A DNA stretch of 64,000 nucleotides from Paragemmobacter ruber (GCF_009908315.1 NZ_JAAATW010000002.1:434001-498000); one strand, 5' to 3'; shown: positions 39,219 to 47,771, counted from the first letter of the stretch. Numbers and translations are program-made. Notes: generated from the letters alone by a model not told the origin.

Positions 39219-40307
39219 CTAGCGGGTTTGCGTGACAGTGAGCACGATGCCCGCCACGATCAGCGCGGCGAGGATTGCGAAGGCGATCTTCCACGCGCTG
39301 TAGGGCCGTTCGCCCTGCACCTTGCCGGTCTGGCCGTTCACCACGAAGCGGTAGCTTTTGCCGTTATACTTGTAGGCGGCCATCCAGATGGGCAGGAGGA
39401 CGTGCTTGAAGGTTTCGTCCTTCCAATCCGTCTCGATCCGGTCGATGCGCTGTTCATCGCCGCCGATATCGGCGCGGACATCGCTTTTGATCACGCCCGC
39501 CATCACGTCGCGCCCCATGGCGTGGCCGTCTGCCAGGGACACGGTGTAGCCTTCGGCGGTGAAGCCCGCGAGGTAATCGTCGCGCCAGGGCTGCAGGGCG
39601 GAAAGATCCCATGGTTGCAGATTGTCGGTGTAGTGGCGCGGCAGGCTGGTGCTGGCGAGGACCAGCACATCGTCGAAGCGCCGCGCGACCCAGCCCGAGC
39701 GGGCGGACCAGCGGGTTTTGCGGACCTGTTCGGTGGTCGTCTTGCCGTCGCGCGTGACGGTGCGGGATTCGTAATAGTGATCGCCGCGGGCGCCTGCGTA
39801 ATGCGAGCGGGTGGCGGCGTCGAAGGTCCAGAAGGGGACGTAGAGGCCGTTCAGCGTGCGGCCCTTGCGGGCGTATTCCTGCAATCCGTTCGGGGCGAAC
39901 CAGAGGCTGCCCAGCCAGTTCGTCATCGCCTCGCGCGCCTGTCCTTCGTTCAGGGCGAAGGGCATCACGGCTTGCGGCTTGATCCGGCGTTCCTCGCCCG
40001 TGCCGATGGAGACGGGGGTGGCGCAGAAGGGACATTCGGTGGCATGGGTCGCGCCCTGAAACTCCACCTGCGCGCCGCAGGAGGGGCAGGGGGTGATGCG
40101 GACCTGTTCCATCTGGGCGGGCGGCAGATCGTCGGACAGGCCGAGGGCAAGGTCGATCTCGTTCAGGGAACGGCGGCGGGCGGCGGGGGCGTCGGGGATG
40201 GCCTGACGGGCACCGCAATGGTCACAGACAAGCTCGGTCGCGCCGGGCTCAAAGCGGAGATCGGCCCCGCAGGTGTTGCAGGGCCAGTTCTTGCGTTCGT
40301 CGAGCAT
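39219..40307 (-). CDS. Zinc-ribbon membrane protein (TFIIB-type zinc finger)
   Basis: A 362 aa protein. The N-terminus has two to three zinc ribbons: C10-xx-C13 paired with CDHC near residue 28, and CPSC near 73 paired with CPFC near 92. A long middle part (residues 110-320) has a conserved look (FALNEGQAREAMTNWLGSLWFAP, LPIWMAAYKYNGKSYRFVVNGQTGKVQGERPYS), and a single membrane helix ends it (IAFAILAALIVAGIVLTV). It starts 3 bp after the SPFH/GYF gene and is the last gene of the cluster. Function unknown; proteins of this form travel with SPFH/virion-core-like genes. Confidence 0.75.
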   Translation of the reverse strand: MLDERKNWPCNTCGADLRFEPGATELVCDHCGARQAIPDAPAARRRSLNEIDLALGLSDDLPPAQMEQVRITPCPSCGAQVEFQGATHATECPFCATPVSIGTGEERRIKPQAVMPFALNEGQAREAMTNWLGSLWFAPNGLQEYARKGRTLNGLYVPFWTFDAATRSHYAGARGDHYYESRTVTRDGKTTTEQVRKTRWSARSGWVARRFDDVLVLASTSLPRHYTDNLQPWDLSALQPWRDDYLAGFTAEGYTVSLADGHAMGRDVMAGVIKSDVRADIGGDEQRIDRIETDWKDETFKHVLLPIWMAAYKYNGKSYRFVVNGQTGKVQGERPYSAWKIAFAILAALIVAGIVLTVTQTR

Positions 40308-40310
40308 GGA

Positions 40311-41420
40311 TCAGGCCCCGGGCGGCGGTGGTGGGGGCATTTGGGTGAAGAGGCGGGCGAGATCGGTCTCGGCCGCGGGTTTCCAGCCATCCATCCCGGC
40401 GGTCCAGACCTGCGTGGCGCGGGTGAGGGCGCCCGAGGTGACCATGGCGGTGAGGTCGGCATCAGAGAAGGGGCCTTTGGTCGCGCCGTTTTCGGCGATG
40501 TGCCAGGCCCTGCCTGCGGGCGGCGGGGGCGGAGGCGGCGGGGCGGCGGCGGCGGCCGGGGAGGCGCCCGCAGAAGCGCCCCACGGCCCCATGTTCTGGG
40601 CCATTGCCATGCCCATGGCGGCACCCATGCCCGCGGTCATGGCATCGCCGGCAGAGCCGGGTTTGCCCATCGCCTCGGCCGCGGAGAACTGCATGTATTT
40701 GTTGAGGTCCCCCGCGATGCCTACGGAGGTGCGCTTGTCCAGCGCCTTTTCCACCTCTTCGGGCAGCGAGATGTTTTCGATGTAGAATTCGGGCAGGGTC
40801 AGGCCGTAATTCGCCACGAGGGGCGCGATGGCGGTGGTCACCAGCTTGCCCAGATCGGCGGTGTTGGCGGCCATGTCGAGCACGGGGATGCCGGAGGAGG
40901 CGATCACGCGGGAGAATTCCTGCACGATGATGTTGCGGATCTGGAAGCTGATCTCATCGGCGGTGAATTCACCATCGGTGCCGACGATTTCCTGCATGAA
41001 TTTCGCCGGGTCGCCCACGCGCATTGCATAGGTGCCGAAGGCGCGCAGGCGGACGGGGCCGAATTCCGGGTCACGCGCCATGATGGGGTTCTTGGTGCCC
41101 CATTTCAGATCGTTGAAGCGGGTGGTGGAGATGAAATAGACCTCGGCCTTGAAGGGCGAGTTGAAGCCGTGATCCCAGTGCTGGAGCGTGGTCATCACCG
41201 GCATGTTGTTGGTCTCAAGCATGTAGAGGCCGGGGCCGAAGACATCGGCCAGTTGGCCTTCGTGGATGAAGACCGCGGCCTGCCCCTCGCGCACCGTCAG
41301 CTTGGCGCCGTACTTGATCGCGTTGCCGCGGCGTTCAAAGCGCCACACCATCGTGTCGCGGCTGTCATCGGTCCAGTCGATGACGTCGATGAATTCGCCC
41401 TTGAGGAAATCGAAGACCAT
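40311..41420 (-). CDS. SPFH/Band 7 protein with C-terminal GYF_2 domain
   Basis: A 369 aa protein. Residues 1 to about 235 form an SPFH (Band 7-like, 'virion core protein' YdjL type) domain: TMVWRFERRGNAIKYGAKLTVREGQAAVFIHEGQLADVFGPG and EFTADEISFQIRNIIVQEFSRVI. A Gly/Ala/Met-rich linker and a run of prolines follow, then a GYF_2 domain near residues 300-350 (WHIAENGATKGPFSDADLTAMVTSGAL...VWTAGMDGWK). It lacks a clear membrane helix. SPFH proteins form membrane-associated scaffolds; the GYF_2 domain binds Pro-rich partners. It is translationally linked to the zinc-ribbon gene (3 bp gap). Confidence 0.88.
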   Translation of the reverse strand: MVFDFLKGEFIDVIDWTDDSRDTMVWRFERRGNAIKYGAKLTVREGQAAVFIHEGQLADVFGPGLYMLETNNMPVMTTLQHWDHGFNSPFKAEVYFISTTRFNDLKWGTKNPIMARDPEFGPVRLRAFGTYAMRVGDPAKFMQEIVGTDGEFTADEISFQIRNIIVQEFSRVIASSGIPVLDMAANTADLGKLVTTAIAPLVANYGLTLPEFYIENISLPEEVEKALDKRTSVGIAGDLNKYMQFSAAEAMGKPGSAGDAMTAGMGAAMGMAMAQNMGPWGASAGASPAAAAAPPPPPPPPAGRAWHIAENGATKGPFSDADLTAMVTSGALTRATQVWTAGMDGWKPAAETDLARLFTQMPPPPPPGA

Positions 41421-41458
41421 GCCGAACTCTCCCTAACCTGTGCGCCGCGGCGTCTGGA

Positions 41459-42400
41459 TCAAGTTTCGCCGCCCACCAGCCTTGCCGCAAGCGATTCCAC
41501 GATGGGCCTTGCCTCGGCCTCGGTCATGCCGGGGCGGAGGGCGGGGTTGTAGAGCATCCGCAGCATGAGTTCGTCTTGCCGGGTCAGCAGGGCGAACTCC
41601 TCGTCATCGTTGAAGATGGAGGGGCGGGCGGTGGGGCTGTCATTGGCGAGGCCGAGCCCTTGGGCGATTTCCTCATGCAGGCAGGAGAGGCGGAGGAGAT
41701 CGGGGTGTTCGGCGCGGATCACGGCGAAGGCGCGGGTATAGGTGGCGCCGTCGCCCGCCGACATGGCGTAGACGAGGCAATAGGTGGAGCGCGGCATGTC
41801 GGTGATGGCGGCGACCTCGGAGCCCGACAGGCCGGGGAGGGCGCTGCGGATCTGGGGGCCGAGCGCGCGGCGTTCATCTTCGCTGACGATATGGACGAAG
41901 AAGTTGGGCGCGCGGTCATCCAGGCCAATGGGATGGCCCGTGACACGGGAGAGGCGTTGCAGGAAGGAGGCGACGCGGGCGGTATCGGCTGCGCGGCGGT
42001 CAGGCGGGGTGGCCGCGCCGAAGCGGAGGCCCACGCGGACCGGGGCCTGCCATTTGCGGATGCGGCTGGTGGTCATGCGCTGGACGGGGCCTGCGGAGGT
42101 GCGGGCGTATTCGTCATAGAGCGCGATGCGGATGAAGTTTTCGGCCAGCATCCGGTCGGTGAAGGGGGTGTCGCGGCCGCCGCCATCGGTGCGCAAGAGG
42201 CCCTGGGCCAGAAGCTGGGCCTGAACGCGGGCGTAATAGGCGCGCGCCGCCTGCGAGGCGGGGGTTTCCACAGCGGCGCTGTCGGGGGCCACGACCGGGG
42301 GCGGCGCGGCGGGGCTGGGCGCGCGGGGGGGGGTGGCGGTCGGGGTGCAGGCGGTGATCCCTGCCAGCGCGATGGCGGCGAGGGTCTTGGGGAAGGTCAT
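41459..42400 (-). CDS. DUF2927 lipoprotein, degenerate zincin-like
   Basis: A 313 aa protein. Lipobox near residues 15-18 (ITAC, Cys18), then a Pro/Ala-rich spacer to about residue 50. The core has the DUF2927 pattern: PVRVGLRFG, a central HIVSEDERRAL, and CLHEEIAQGLGLANDSPTARPSIFNDDEEFALLT near residues 240-275. The HEEIAQ site looks like HExxH with Gln replacing the second His, so metal hydrolysis may be lost or altered. Lies 33 bp after telA on the same strand and 38 bp before the SPFH gene. Confidence 0.8.
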   Translation of the reverse strand: MTFPKTLAAIALAGITACTPTATPPRAPSPAAPPPVVAPDSAAVETPASQAARAYYARVQAQLLAQGLLRTDGGGRDTPFTDRMLAENFIRIALYDEYARTSAGPVQRMTTSRIRKWQAPVRVGLRFGAATPPDRRAADTARVASFLQRLSRVTGHPIGLDDRAPNFFVHIVSEDERRALGPQIRSALPGLSGSEVAAITDMPRSTYCLVYAMSAGDGATYTRAFAVIRAEHPDLLRLSCLHEEIAQGLGLANDSPTARPSIFNDDEEFALLTRQDELMLRMLYNPALRPGMTEAEARPIVESLAARLVGGET

Positions 42401-42433
42401 GTGCGGTGGCCGATACAGGCTGGAGGGGTGGGT

Positions 42434-43615
42434 TCAGGGTGCGGGTGATGCGGGGGGCGTCTGGGTGCTGCGCGCCCGCGCGGCGGCGAGGGTGTCGCGG
42501 AGGTTGGCCTCCATCGTCTGCAGTTCCGCCTCGGCGGCGGCGCGGCGCGACTTGCCCTCATCGGCGATGCGGAGGCTGTCCTCGATCGTGGCGATCAGGG
42601 TTTCATTGGCGGCGCGGACGGATTCGATGTCGAAGACGCCGCGTTCCATTTCCTCGCGCACGGTGCGGTTGGCCTCAGCCAGGTTTTCGGCGTTCGACTT
42701 GAGCAGTTCGTTGGTCAGATCGTTCGCCTCGCGCACGGCTTCGGCCGCTTCTTTGCTGCGCTGGATGGTGACGGCCTGGGCGAGCTGGGTTTCCCAGAGC
42801 GGCACGGTGTTGACGAGGGTGGAGTTGATCTTGGTGACAAGGCTCTTGTCGTTTTCCTGCACGAGGCGGATCGAGGGGAGCGACTGCATGGTGACCTGAC
42901 GGGTGAGTTTCAGGTCATGCACCCGGCGTTCCAGATCATCGCGCGCGGCGCGCAGGTCGCGCAGTTCCTGGGCGACCTTGACCTTGTCCATCTCGGGCGC
43001 GGCGGCGACGGCGGCCTCTTTCGCGGGGATGTCGGTGGCGTCGGTCTGGGCGAGCTTCGCCTCGCCCGCGGCGATGTAGAGGGCGAGTTCATCGTAGAAG
43101 CGCAGCGTCTTTTCGTAGAGGAGATCGAGCGACTTGATATCCTTGAGAAGCACGTGTTCGTGCTTGAGCAGGTTTTCGGTGATGCGGTCGATCTGCGACT
43201 GCACCTCTTCGTAGCGGGCCACGAATTTGGCGATGGGGGCGGCCTGACCGGTGAGCTTGTCCCACCAACTGCGTTCGCGGCTGACGTCCAGTTCTTCGGA
43301 GGCGAAGCCGCGGATGGTGGTGACGATTTCGCGCAGGGCGTCGCCTGCGGGACCCACATCCTTGTTCTTCACGCCGGCCAGCATGTCCTGCGAGATGACC
43401 TGAAGTTCGGCCTGCGCGGCGGAGCCGAAGGCGATGATGGACTGGGTGTTGTGGAGGTCCACCTCGGCCATGCGTTTGCGGATTTCTTCGGCCTTGTCGG
43501 CGGGGGCGGCATCGAGCGGCAGGATTTCCGCAACCGGTACGGGCAGGACCTGACGGGTGAGCGCTTCAACCTCGGCCAGGGCCTTGGCGGCGTCTTCACG
43601 AACGGTGGTGGCCAT
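42434..43615 (-). CDS. telA: Toxic anion resistance protein TelA
   Basis: A 393 aa TelA/YaaN-family protein, the usual length. It is almost all helical with long coiled coils; family features are DYLFGTENIADKF-like replaced by YEEVQSQIDRITENLLKHEHVLLKDI in the middle, a PSIRLVQENDKSLVTKINSTLVNTVPLWETQLAQAV motif and NAENLAEANRTVREEMERGVFDIESVRAANE near the end. TelA members are linked to tellurite or toxic-anion resistance and travel with xpaC. ATG 43615. A low-complexity Pro/Ser/Thr tail ends the protein. Exact activity unknown. Confidence 0.88.
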   Translation of the reverse strand: MATTVREDAAKALAEVEALTRQVLPVPVAEILPLDAAPADKAEEIRKRMAEVDLHNTQSIIAFGSAAQAELQVISQDMLAGVKNKDVGPAGDALREIVTTIRGFASEELDVSRERSWWDKLTGQAAPIAKFVARYEEVQSQIDRITENLLKHEHVLLKDIKSLDLLYEKTLRFYDELALYIAAGEAKLAQTDATDIPAKEAAVAAAPEMDKVKVAQELRDLRAARDDLERRVHDLKLTRQVTMQSLPSIRLVQENDKSLVTKINSTLVNTVPLWETQLAQAVTIQRSKEAAEAVREANDLTNELLKSNAENLAEANRTVREEMERGVFDIESVRAANETLIATIEDSLRIADEGKSRRAAAEAELQTMEANLRDTLAAARARSTQTPPASPAP

Positions 43616-43796
43616 GGGGGGCTTTCCTTGTTGCTCGCGGCTGGGTCTTGCAGCGCACTGGTTATGAAATGGGTGGGGCCTTTCTGATGCGCGCAGGTTG
43701 GCCCAGCTTGGCCGGATTTTCCAGTGTGGTTTTGCAGATGCGGCGCAGAAAAGCAGCTTGACGCCGGGGCAGGTTGCGGGGCGCCCGCGCGGGGGA

Positions 43797-44618
43797 TCAC
43801 GGCGTGGGGTAGGGGGCGGCGGTGGCCCGTGGCGGTGCGGGGGAGAGGGAGGTGTCGCGGGCGGTGCCGGGGCCAGTGCCGAGGGCGGTTTCGGGCAGCG
43901 GGGCGGGCGGAGGGGCGAAGTGGGAGAGGCGGGTGGTGACGCGGGCCAGCGCCTCGGTCAGCGCGGCTGTCTGTGCGGCGGTCTTCTCGGACGGGCGGGC
44001 GGGATCGGCGGCGGCGAGGTGTTGCAGGCGCAGCGCTTCGGCGGCATCGGCCAAGGCAGGCAGCCAGAGGGTGAGGGCGTGGGCGGCCTCGGGCGGTGGA
44101 GGGGGGGCGGAGGGTTCTGCGAGGGTGAGCGCGGCGCGGCGCAGGGCGCAGGCGGCGCGGTGGAGGTGGGGATCGCGGCAGGGGGCAAGGGCGCGGATCA
44201 GCCGGGCAAGGTGCGTCGCGGTGGTCGCGGCGATTCGGTCGGCATCCGGGGCGGGTGCGGGATGGGGGGGCGTACTGGCGCCCGCGGTGGCGGGTGTGGC
44301 GGGCCAGACGGCGAGGAGGTGGAGCAGCCCCGCCAGCGCGCCGCAGAGCAGGGCGGCGGGCAGATCGGCGCTGCCTTGGGCCAGCGCCGCACCGAGGCTG
44401 AGGCCCATGAGCGCCGACAGAAGCGGCGGCAGCGCCCAGAGCAGGCGGGTGCCGGGCAGGTAGGGGCGCAGGCCGGTGACGAGCGTCCATGTCAGCGACG
44501 CGGCCCCTGCCAGCGCGAGCAGCAGGCCGAGGATCACCAGACCGAAATCCGCCCCGACGACCACAAGGCCAAGGCCGAGGCCGAAGAGGGCGGCAAGGGT
44601 GAAGATCGTTGTCTTCAT
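43797..44618 (-). CDS. Membrane protein of the xpaC-telA cluster
   Basis: A 273 aa protein that I cannot place in a family. Four hydrophobic stretches fill residues 1 to about 110 (LGLGLVVVGADFGLVILGLLLALAGAA, LLWALPPLLSALMGLSLGAALAQ, ALLCGALAGLLHLLAVWP). The C-terminal half (120-273) is an Ala/Leu/Pro-rich helical region and tail. The layout, membrane helices then a helical cytoplasmic part, is like that of XpaC, and it sits between xpaC and telA. ATG 44618 is preferred; the open frame runs further up but is not gene-like. Confidence 0.65.
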   Translation of the reverse strand: MKTTIFTLAALFGLGLGLVVVGADFGLVILGLLLALAGAASLTWTLVTGLRPYLPGTRLLWALPPLLSALMGLSLGAALAQGSADLPAALLCGALAGLLHLLAVWPATPATAGASTPPHPAPAPDADRIAATTATHLARLIRALAPCRDPHLHRAACALRRAALTLAEPSAPPPPPEAAHALTLWLPALADAAEALRLQHLAAADPARPSEKTAAQTAALTEALARVTTRLSHFAPPPAPLPETALGTGPGTARDTSLSPAPPRATAAPYPTP

Positions 44619-44787
44619 GTGGCGCGGACCCGTTTGGACCTGCACAGCATGGCCTGACCGCATGGCGGCAATGGGGCGCGGGGGGGGCGCGGGGGTGATG
44701 CGCTGCGGGCTTTTCTGTGGGTGTGACCGGGCAGGGCGGGGGGCAAATCGCCCGGTCGGGGCGGGGGGCGCCGCTTGTGTCCGGCGG

Positions 44788-45684
44788 TCAGTGGTCGCGC
44801 TGGAGCCTTTCGCGCAGGACGCCGATTTCGACATCGAGATCGGTGCGGTTGTCGCTGAGCAAGGCCTGCGTGCGCGCGGCGAAGTTGGTTTCGAGATCGG
44901 TCAGCAGCGCCTCGTATTCGGTGCGGGCGGCGGGGTCGCGGTTCTGGCGGTAGAGGTCGGCGAACTTCACCGTCGCGTCACGGGCGCCTGTCAGGTAGAC
45001 GGACAGATATTTGCGGGCGGCGGTCAGGTCGCGGGGATCGCCTTCAATCGTGCGGAACATGGCGCGGGCGGTGGTGGCGAAGCGGTCTACCCGCGCTTCG
45101 AGCGCGCGGTCGCCTGCGCGCAGGATGGCGTCTTTCATGCCCGTGAGCAGTTTTTCAGCCTCGTCCACGGCGCGGGCGACGCGGTCGGTCTGGAAGGTGT
45201 CGATCCCTTCCGTCCCCTTGTCGCGCAGCGGATCGGGGCCGAAGGCGGCCAGATGCAGAAGCGCGCCTGCGATGGCGAAACCGACGGGGATGAGGCCCGG
45301 CTGGGTGATGGAGGCCGCGAGCGCGAGGGCGGCGCCGGTCAGGACCGAGGCGAAGATCTTGCGCGGGATGGCGGGGCGGCGGGCGATGCGGCGGTCATCG
45401 TATTCCTGATGCGCGCGGGTGCCTTCGCGCGTGAGCCATGCGGCAAGGAGCATGAGCGCGGTGGCGCCTAGGCCCGCAAAGAGCGCATCCGGCCCGCCGG
45501 TGAAGGCGGGGACGAGCAGGGTGAGCGAGACGAGGAAGAAGATGTTGACGCGCGCCCCGGCGCGGTGGGGGCGTTTACCATCAAAGCGGTGCGGGGCGGG
45601 CGTGGTGCCGGAGGCCAGCGTCTTGCCCGGATCGCCACGGCCTTCGCCGGTGGGGCTGTATTTTCCGCCGTAGCGCTGGGCCAT
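44788..45684 (-). CDS. xpaC: XpaC-like (5-bromo-4-chloroindolyl phosphate hydrolysis) protein
   Basis: A 298 aa membrane protein of the XpaC family. A soluble N-terminus (1-46) is followed by four membrane helices between about residues 47 and 150 (IFFLVSLTLLVPAFTG, LGATALMLLAAWLT, FASVLTGAALALAASI, PVGFAIAGALLHLAAFG), then a long helical part with DRVARAVDEAEKLLTGMKDAI. XpaC occurs with TelA in many bacteria; the reaction named in its label is an old indirect result. The 27-codon ORF ends 1 bp before its ATG. Confidence 0.85.
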   Translation of the reverse strand: MAQRYGGKYSPTGEGRGDPGKTLASGTTPAPHRFDGKRPHRAGARVNIFFLVSLTLLVPAFTGGPDALFAGLGATALMLLAAWLTREGTRAHQEYDDRRIARRPAIPRKIFASVLTGAALALAASITQPGLIPVGFAIAGALLHLAAFGPDPLRDKGTEGIDTFQTDRVARAVDEAEKLLTGMKDAILRAGDRALEARVDRFATTARAMFRTIEGDPRDLTAARKYLSVYLTGARDATVKFADLYRQNRDPAARTEYEALLTDLETNFAARTQALLSDNRTDLDVEIGVLRERLQRDH

Positions 45685-45685
45685 G

Positions 45686-45769
45686 TCACTGCACCCCGCT
45701 GGCGGCGGTGTAGAGGATCAGCGCGACCAGAACGCAGAAGGAGAGGGTCTGCAATCCGGTGCCCGACAT
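45686..45769 (-). CDS. Possible 27-aa membrane peptide upstream of xpaC
   Basis: A 28-codon frame including stop. It starts MSGTGLQTL, then a hydrophobic stretch (SFCVLVALILYTAA) and ends SGVQ. GGGGGA stands about seven bases before the ATG, and its TGA is one base from the xpaC ATG, so the two would be translationally coupled. It may encode a small single-pass membrane peptide or only serve as a leader ORF. The chance that such a short frame arises by accident is not small. Confidence 0.45.
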   Translation of the reverse strand: MSGTGLQTLSFCVLVALILYTAASGVQ

Positions 45770-45845
45770 GAACCATCCCCCTGCGCTGTAGTCGCCATGG
45801 CGGGACTATAGGCGAAGGGGGGATGGCGCGGCAATGGGGCTGGGC

Positions 45846-47120
45846 CTAGCGCGGGCGGCGCGGTGGTTGACCCGGACGGGAGGGCGAAGAGGGGCCGGAT
45901 TTGGGGCCTTTGGCCGGGGCGCTGCTGCGGGGGGCGGGTTTGCCGGGCGCGGCGGGGGTTGCGGGTTTGGGCGTGGGGGTGCTGCGTGCGGTGAAGCGGG
46001 CCGGGGACTTGCCGGGTGTGGCGGCGGGTTTGGCGCCTTTTGCCGGGGCGGTGGCGCGCGAGGCGGGTTTGCCGGGGGTAGCGGTTTGCGCGGGCTTCGC
46101 CGGGGGGGCGCTGCGTGCGCTGGGCTTGGCCGGGAACTTGCCGGGGGTTTTGCCGGGGGTGGCGGCGGGTTTGGCGCTGGTGCGGCGGGTGGCGGGCGCC
46201 TCGATCAGGGTGGCACCGCGCGGGGGGGTGATGCGGGAGGGGGCGGCGCTGGCAGGTTTGCTGCGGGCGGGGGATTTGGTCGCGGTTTGCGCTGGGGCGG
46301 GGCTGCGCGTGGGTTTGCGGGTGGGGCTGCGGTCTTCGCGGCCGTCGGCATCGGTGCCGGTCAGGCCCAGTTGATCGCGCAGGACCTTGGGGCGGACCTC
46401 TTCCACCTCGCCGGGTTGCAATTCGTTGAGGCGGAAGGGGCCGTAGCTGATGCGGATCAGGCGGTTCACGGTCAGGTCGATGGCGGCCATGGCGCGGCGG
46501 ATCTCGCGGTTCTTGCCTTCGCGCAGGCCCACGGTCAGCCAGGCATTGGCGCCCTGGTGGCGGTCGAGCTTAACCTCCATCGGCTGGAAGCGTTCGCCGT
46601 CGATGGTGATGCCCTTGCGGAGCGGTTCGAGATCGGGATCGGTCGGGTTGCCCTTCACCCGCACGCGGTATTTGCGCAACCAGCCGGTGGAGGGAAGTTC
46701 GAGGCGGCGCTTGAGTTCGCCGTCATTGGTGAGCAGGAGCAGGCCTTCGGAATTGAGGTCGAGACGGCCCACCGACATGACGCGGGGCATGTCCTCTGGC
46801 AGGTGGTCGAAGACGGTGTCGCGGCCCTTTTCATCGGCGGCGGAGGTCACCAGACCTTCGGGTTTGTAATAGAGCCAGAGGCGCGGGGGTTCGGGCGGGG
46901 CGAGGGGCTGGCCGTTGACCGTGATGCGGTCCTTGGGGGACACGTTGAGGGCGGGGCTGTCGATGACCTTGCCGTTCACCGCCACCTCGCCTGCGGCGAT
47001 CATGCGTTCCGCCTCGCGCCGGGAGGCGATGCCGGCGCGGGAGAGCACCTTGGCGATGCGGTCGCCGTCGGGGGCGGCTTTGGTGGGGGCTTTCGCGGGG
47101 GCTTTCGGCGGGCGGGTCAT
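45846..47120 (-). CDS. rluB: 23S rRNA pseudouridine synthase (RluB/RsuA family) with long tail
   Basis: A 424 aa protein. Residues 18 to about 68 hold an S4 domain (DRIAKVLSRAGIASRREAERMI), and the synthase domain follows with the GRLDLNSEGLLLLTND motif near residue 118 (catalytic Asp in GRLDLNS) and KNREIRRAM near 200. The body ends at about residue 255. The remaining 165 or so residues are a low-complexity Ala/Pro/Lys/Ser/Thr tail with repeated 'AATPGK' and 'PAKPS' blocks, longer than typical. RluB modifies 23S U2605 in E. coli; RsuA-type 16S modification is an alternative. It is divergent from tadA. Confidence 0.88.
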   Translation of the reverse strand: MTRPPKAPAKAPTKAAPDGDRIAKVLSRAGIASRREAERMIAAGEVAVNGKVIDSPALNVSPKDRITVNGQPLAPPEPPRLWLYYKPEGLVTSAADEKGRDTVFDHLPEDMPRVMSVGRLDLNSEGLLLLTNDGELKRRLELPSTGWLRKYRVRVKGNPTDPDLEPLRKGITIDGERFQPMEVKLDRHQGANAWLTVGLREGKNREIRRAMAAIDLTVNRLIRISYGPFRLNELQPGEVEEVRPKVLRDQLGLTGTDADGREDRSPTRKPTRSPAPAQTATKSPARSKPASAAPSRITPPRGATLIEAPATRRTSAKPAATPGKTPGKFPAKPSARSAPPAKPAQTATPGKPASRATAPAKGAKPAATPGKSPARFTARSTPTPKPATPAAPGKPAPRSSAPAKGPKSGPSSPSRPGQPPRRPR

Positions 47121-47206
47121 GGGCGCGTCCTTTGCGGGCAGGACTGGTGCCTAGCGGAAGCGGGGCGCGTTTTCCACCCCGCAGCGCGGGATGCGCCGTC
47201 GAAAGG

Positions 47207-47228
47207 GGGTATTTGGGCCAAGATGAAG
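47207..47228 (+). repeat. Dispersed CCAAGATGAAG element, copy 4
   Basis: GGGTATTTGGG followed by CCAAGATGAAG in the rluB/tadA divergent gap, about 45 bp before the tadA start. Confidence 0.85.
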
Positions 47229-47270
47229 GGGCAAGGTTGCGCCTTGTCCTGTGACGGGGCAGGAAGGGGC

Positions 47271-47723
47271 ATGGAGTTCCGGTCTTTCATGGATGTGGCG
47301 CTGGAGGAGGCGCGGGCGGCGGGCGCGCGGGGCGAGGTCCCCGTGGGCGCGGTCGTGGTGTCGCCTGGCGGGTTTGTGGTGGCGCGGGCGGGCAACCGGA
47401 CGCGGGAGTTGTGCGATCCCACGGCCCATGCGGAAGTGCTGGCGATCCGGGCGGCCTGCGCGGGGCTGGGGGCCGAGCGGCTGGTGGGGCACGATCTCTA
47501 CGTCACGCTGGAGCCTTGCCCCATGTGCGCGGCGGCGATCGCGGCGGCGCGGATCGCGCGGCTTTACTACGGCGCGGCGGACCCAAAGAGCGGGGGCGTG
47601 GCGGTGGGGGCGCGGGTGTTTGCGCATCCGCAGTGCCATCACGTGCCCGAGGTCTATGACGGGATCGGGGCGGCGGAGGCGGAGGCCCTGTTGAAGGGCT
47701 TCTTCGCCGGGAAGCGGGGATGA
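47271..47723 (+). CDS. tadA: tRNA-specific adenosine deaminase
   Basis: Converts A34 to inosine in tRNA-Arg(ACG). The 150 aa protein has the deaminase zinc site: HAEVLAI near residue 53 (His ligand and catalytic Glu) and LEPCPMC near residue 84 (two Cys ligands). The ending ...YDGIGAAEAEALLKGFFAGKR is usual for alphaproteobacterial TadA. ATG 47271 has AGGAAGGGG upstream. It is followed by a strong hairpin. Confidence 0.95.
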   Translation: MEFRSFMDVALEEARAAGARGEVPVGAVVVSPGGFVVARAGNRTRELCDPTAHAEVLAIRAACAGLGAERLVGHDLYVTLEPCPMCAAAIAAARIARLYYGAADPKSGGVAVGARVFAHPQCHHVPEVYDGIGAAEAEALLKGFFAGKRG

Positions 47724-47730
47724 GGGGGGT

Positions 47731-47754
47731 GCGGGGGGACGACTGTCCCCCCGC
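47731..47754. terminator. Two-way terminator between tadA and the MBL hydrolase
   Basis: GCGGGGGGAC-GACT-GTCCCCCCGC, a perfect 10-bp stem, between two convergent stop codons. Confidence 0.75.
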
Positions 47755-47771
47755 CCCGCCGCCGGTCATCG

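Noticed and set aside
38898-41552. An 884-codon plus-strand frame
   Set aside because: Antisense to the SPFH and zinc-ribbon genes, whose domains are unambiguous; only GC bias keeps it open.
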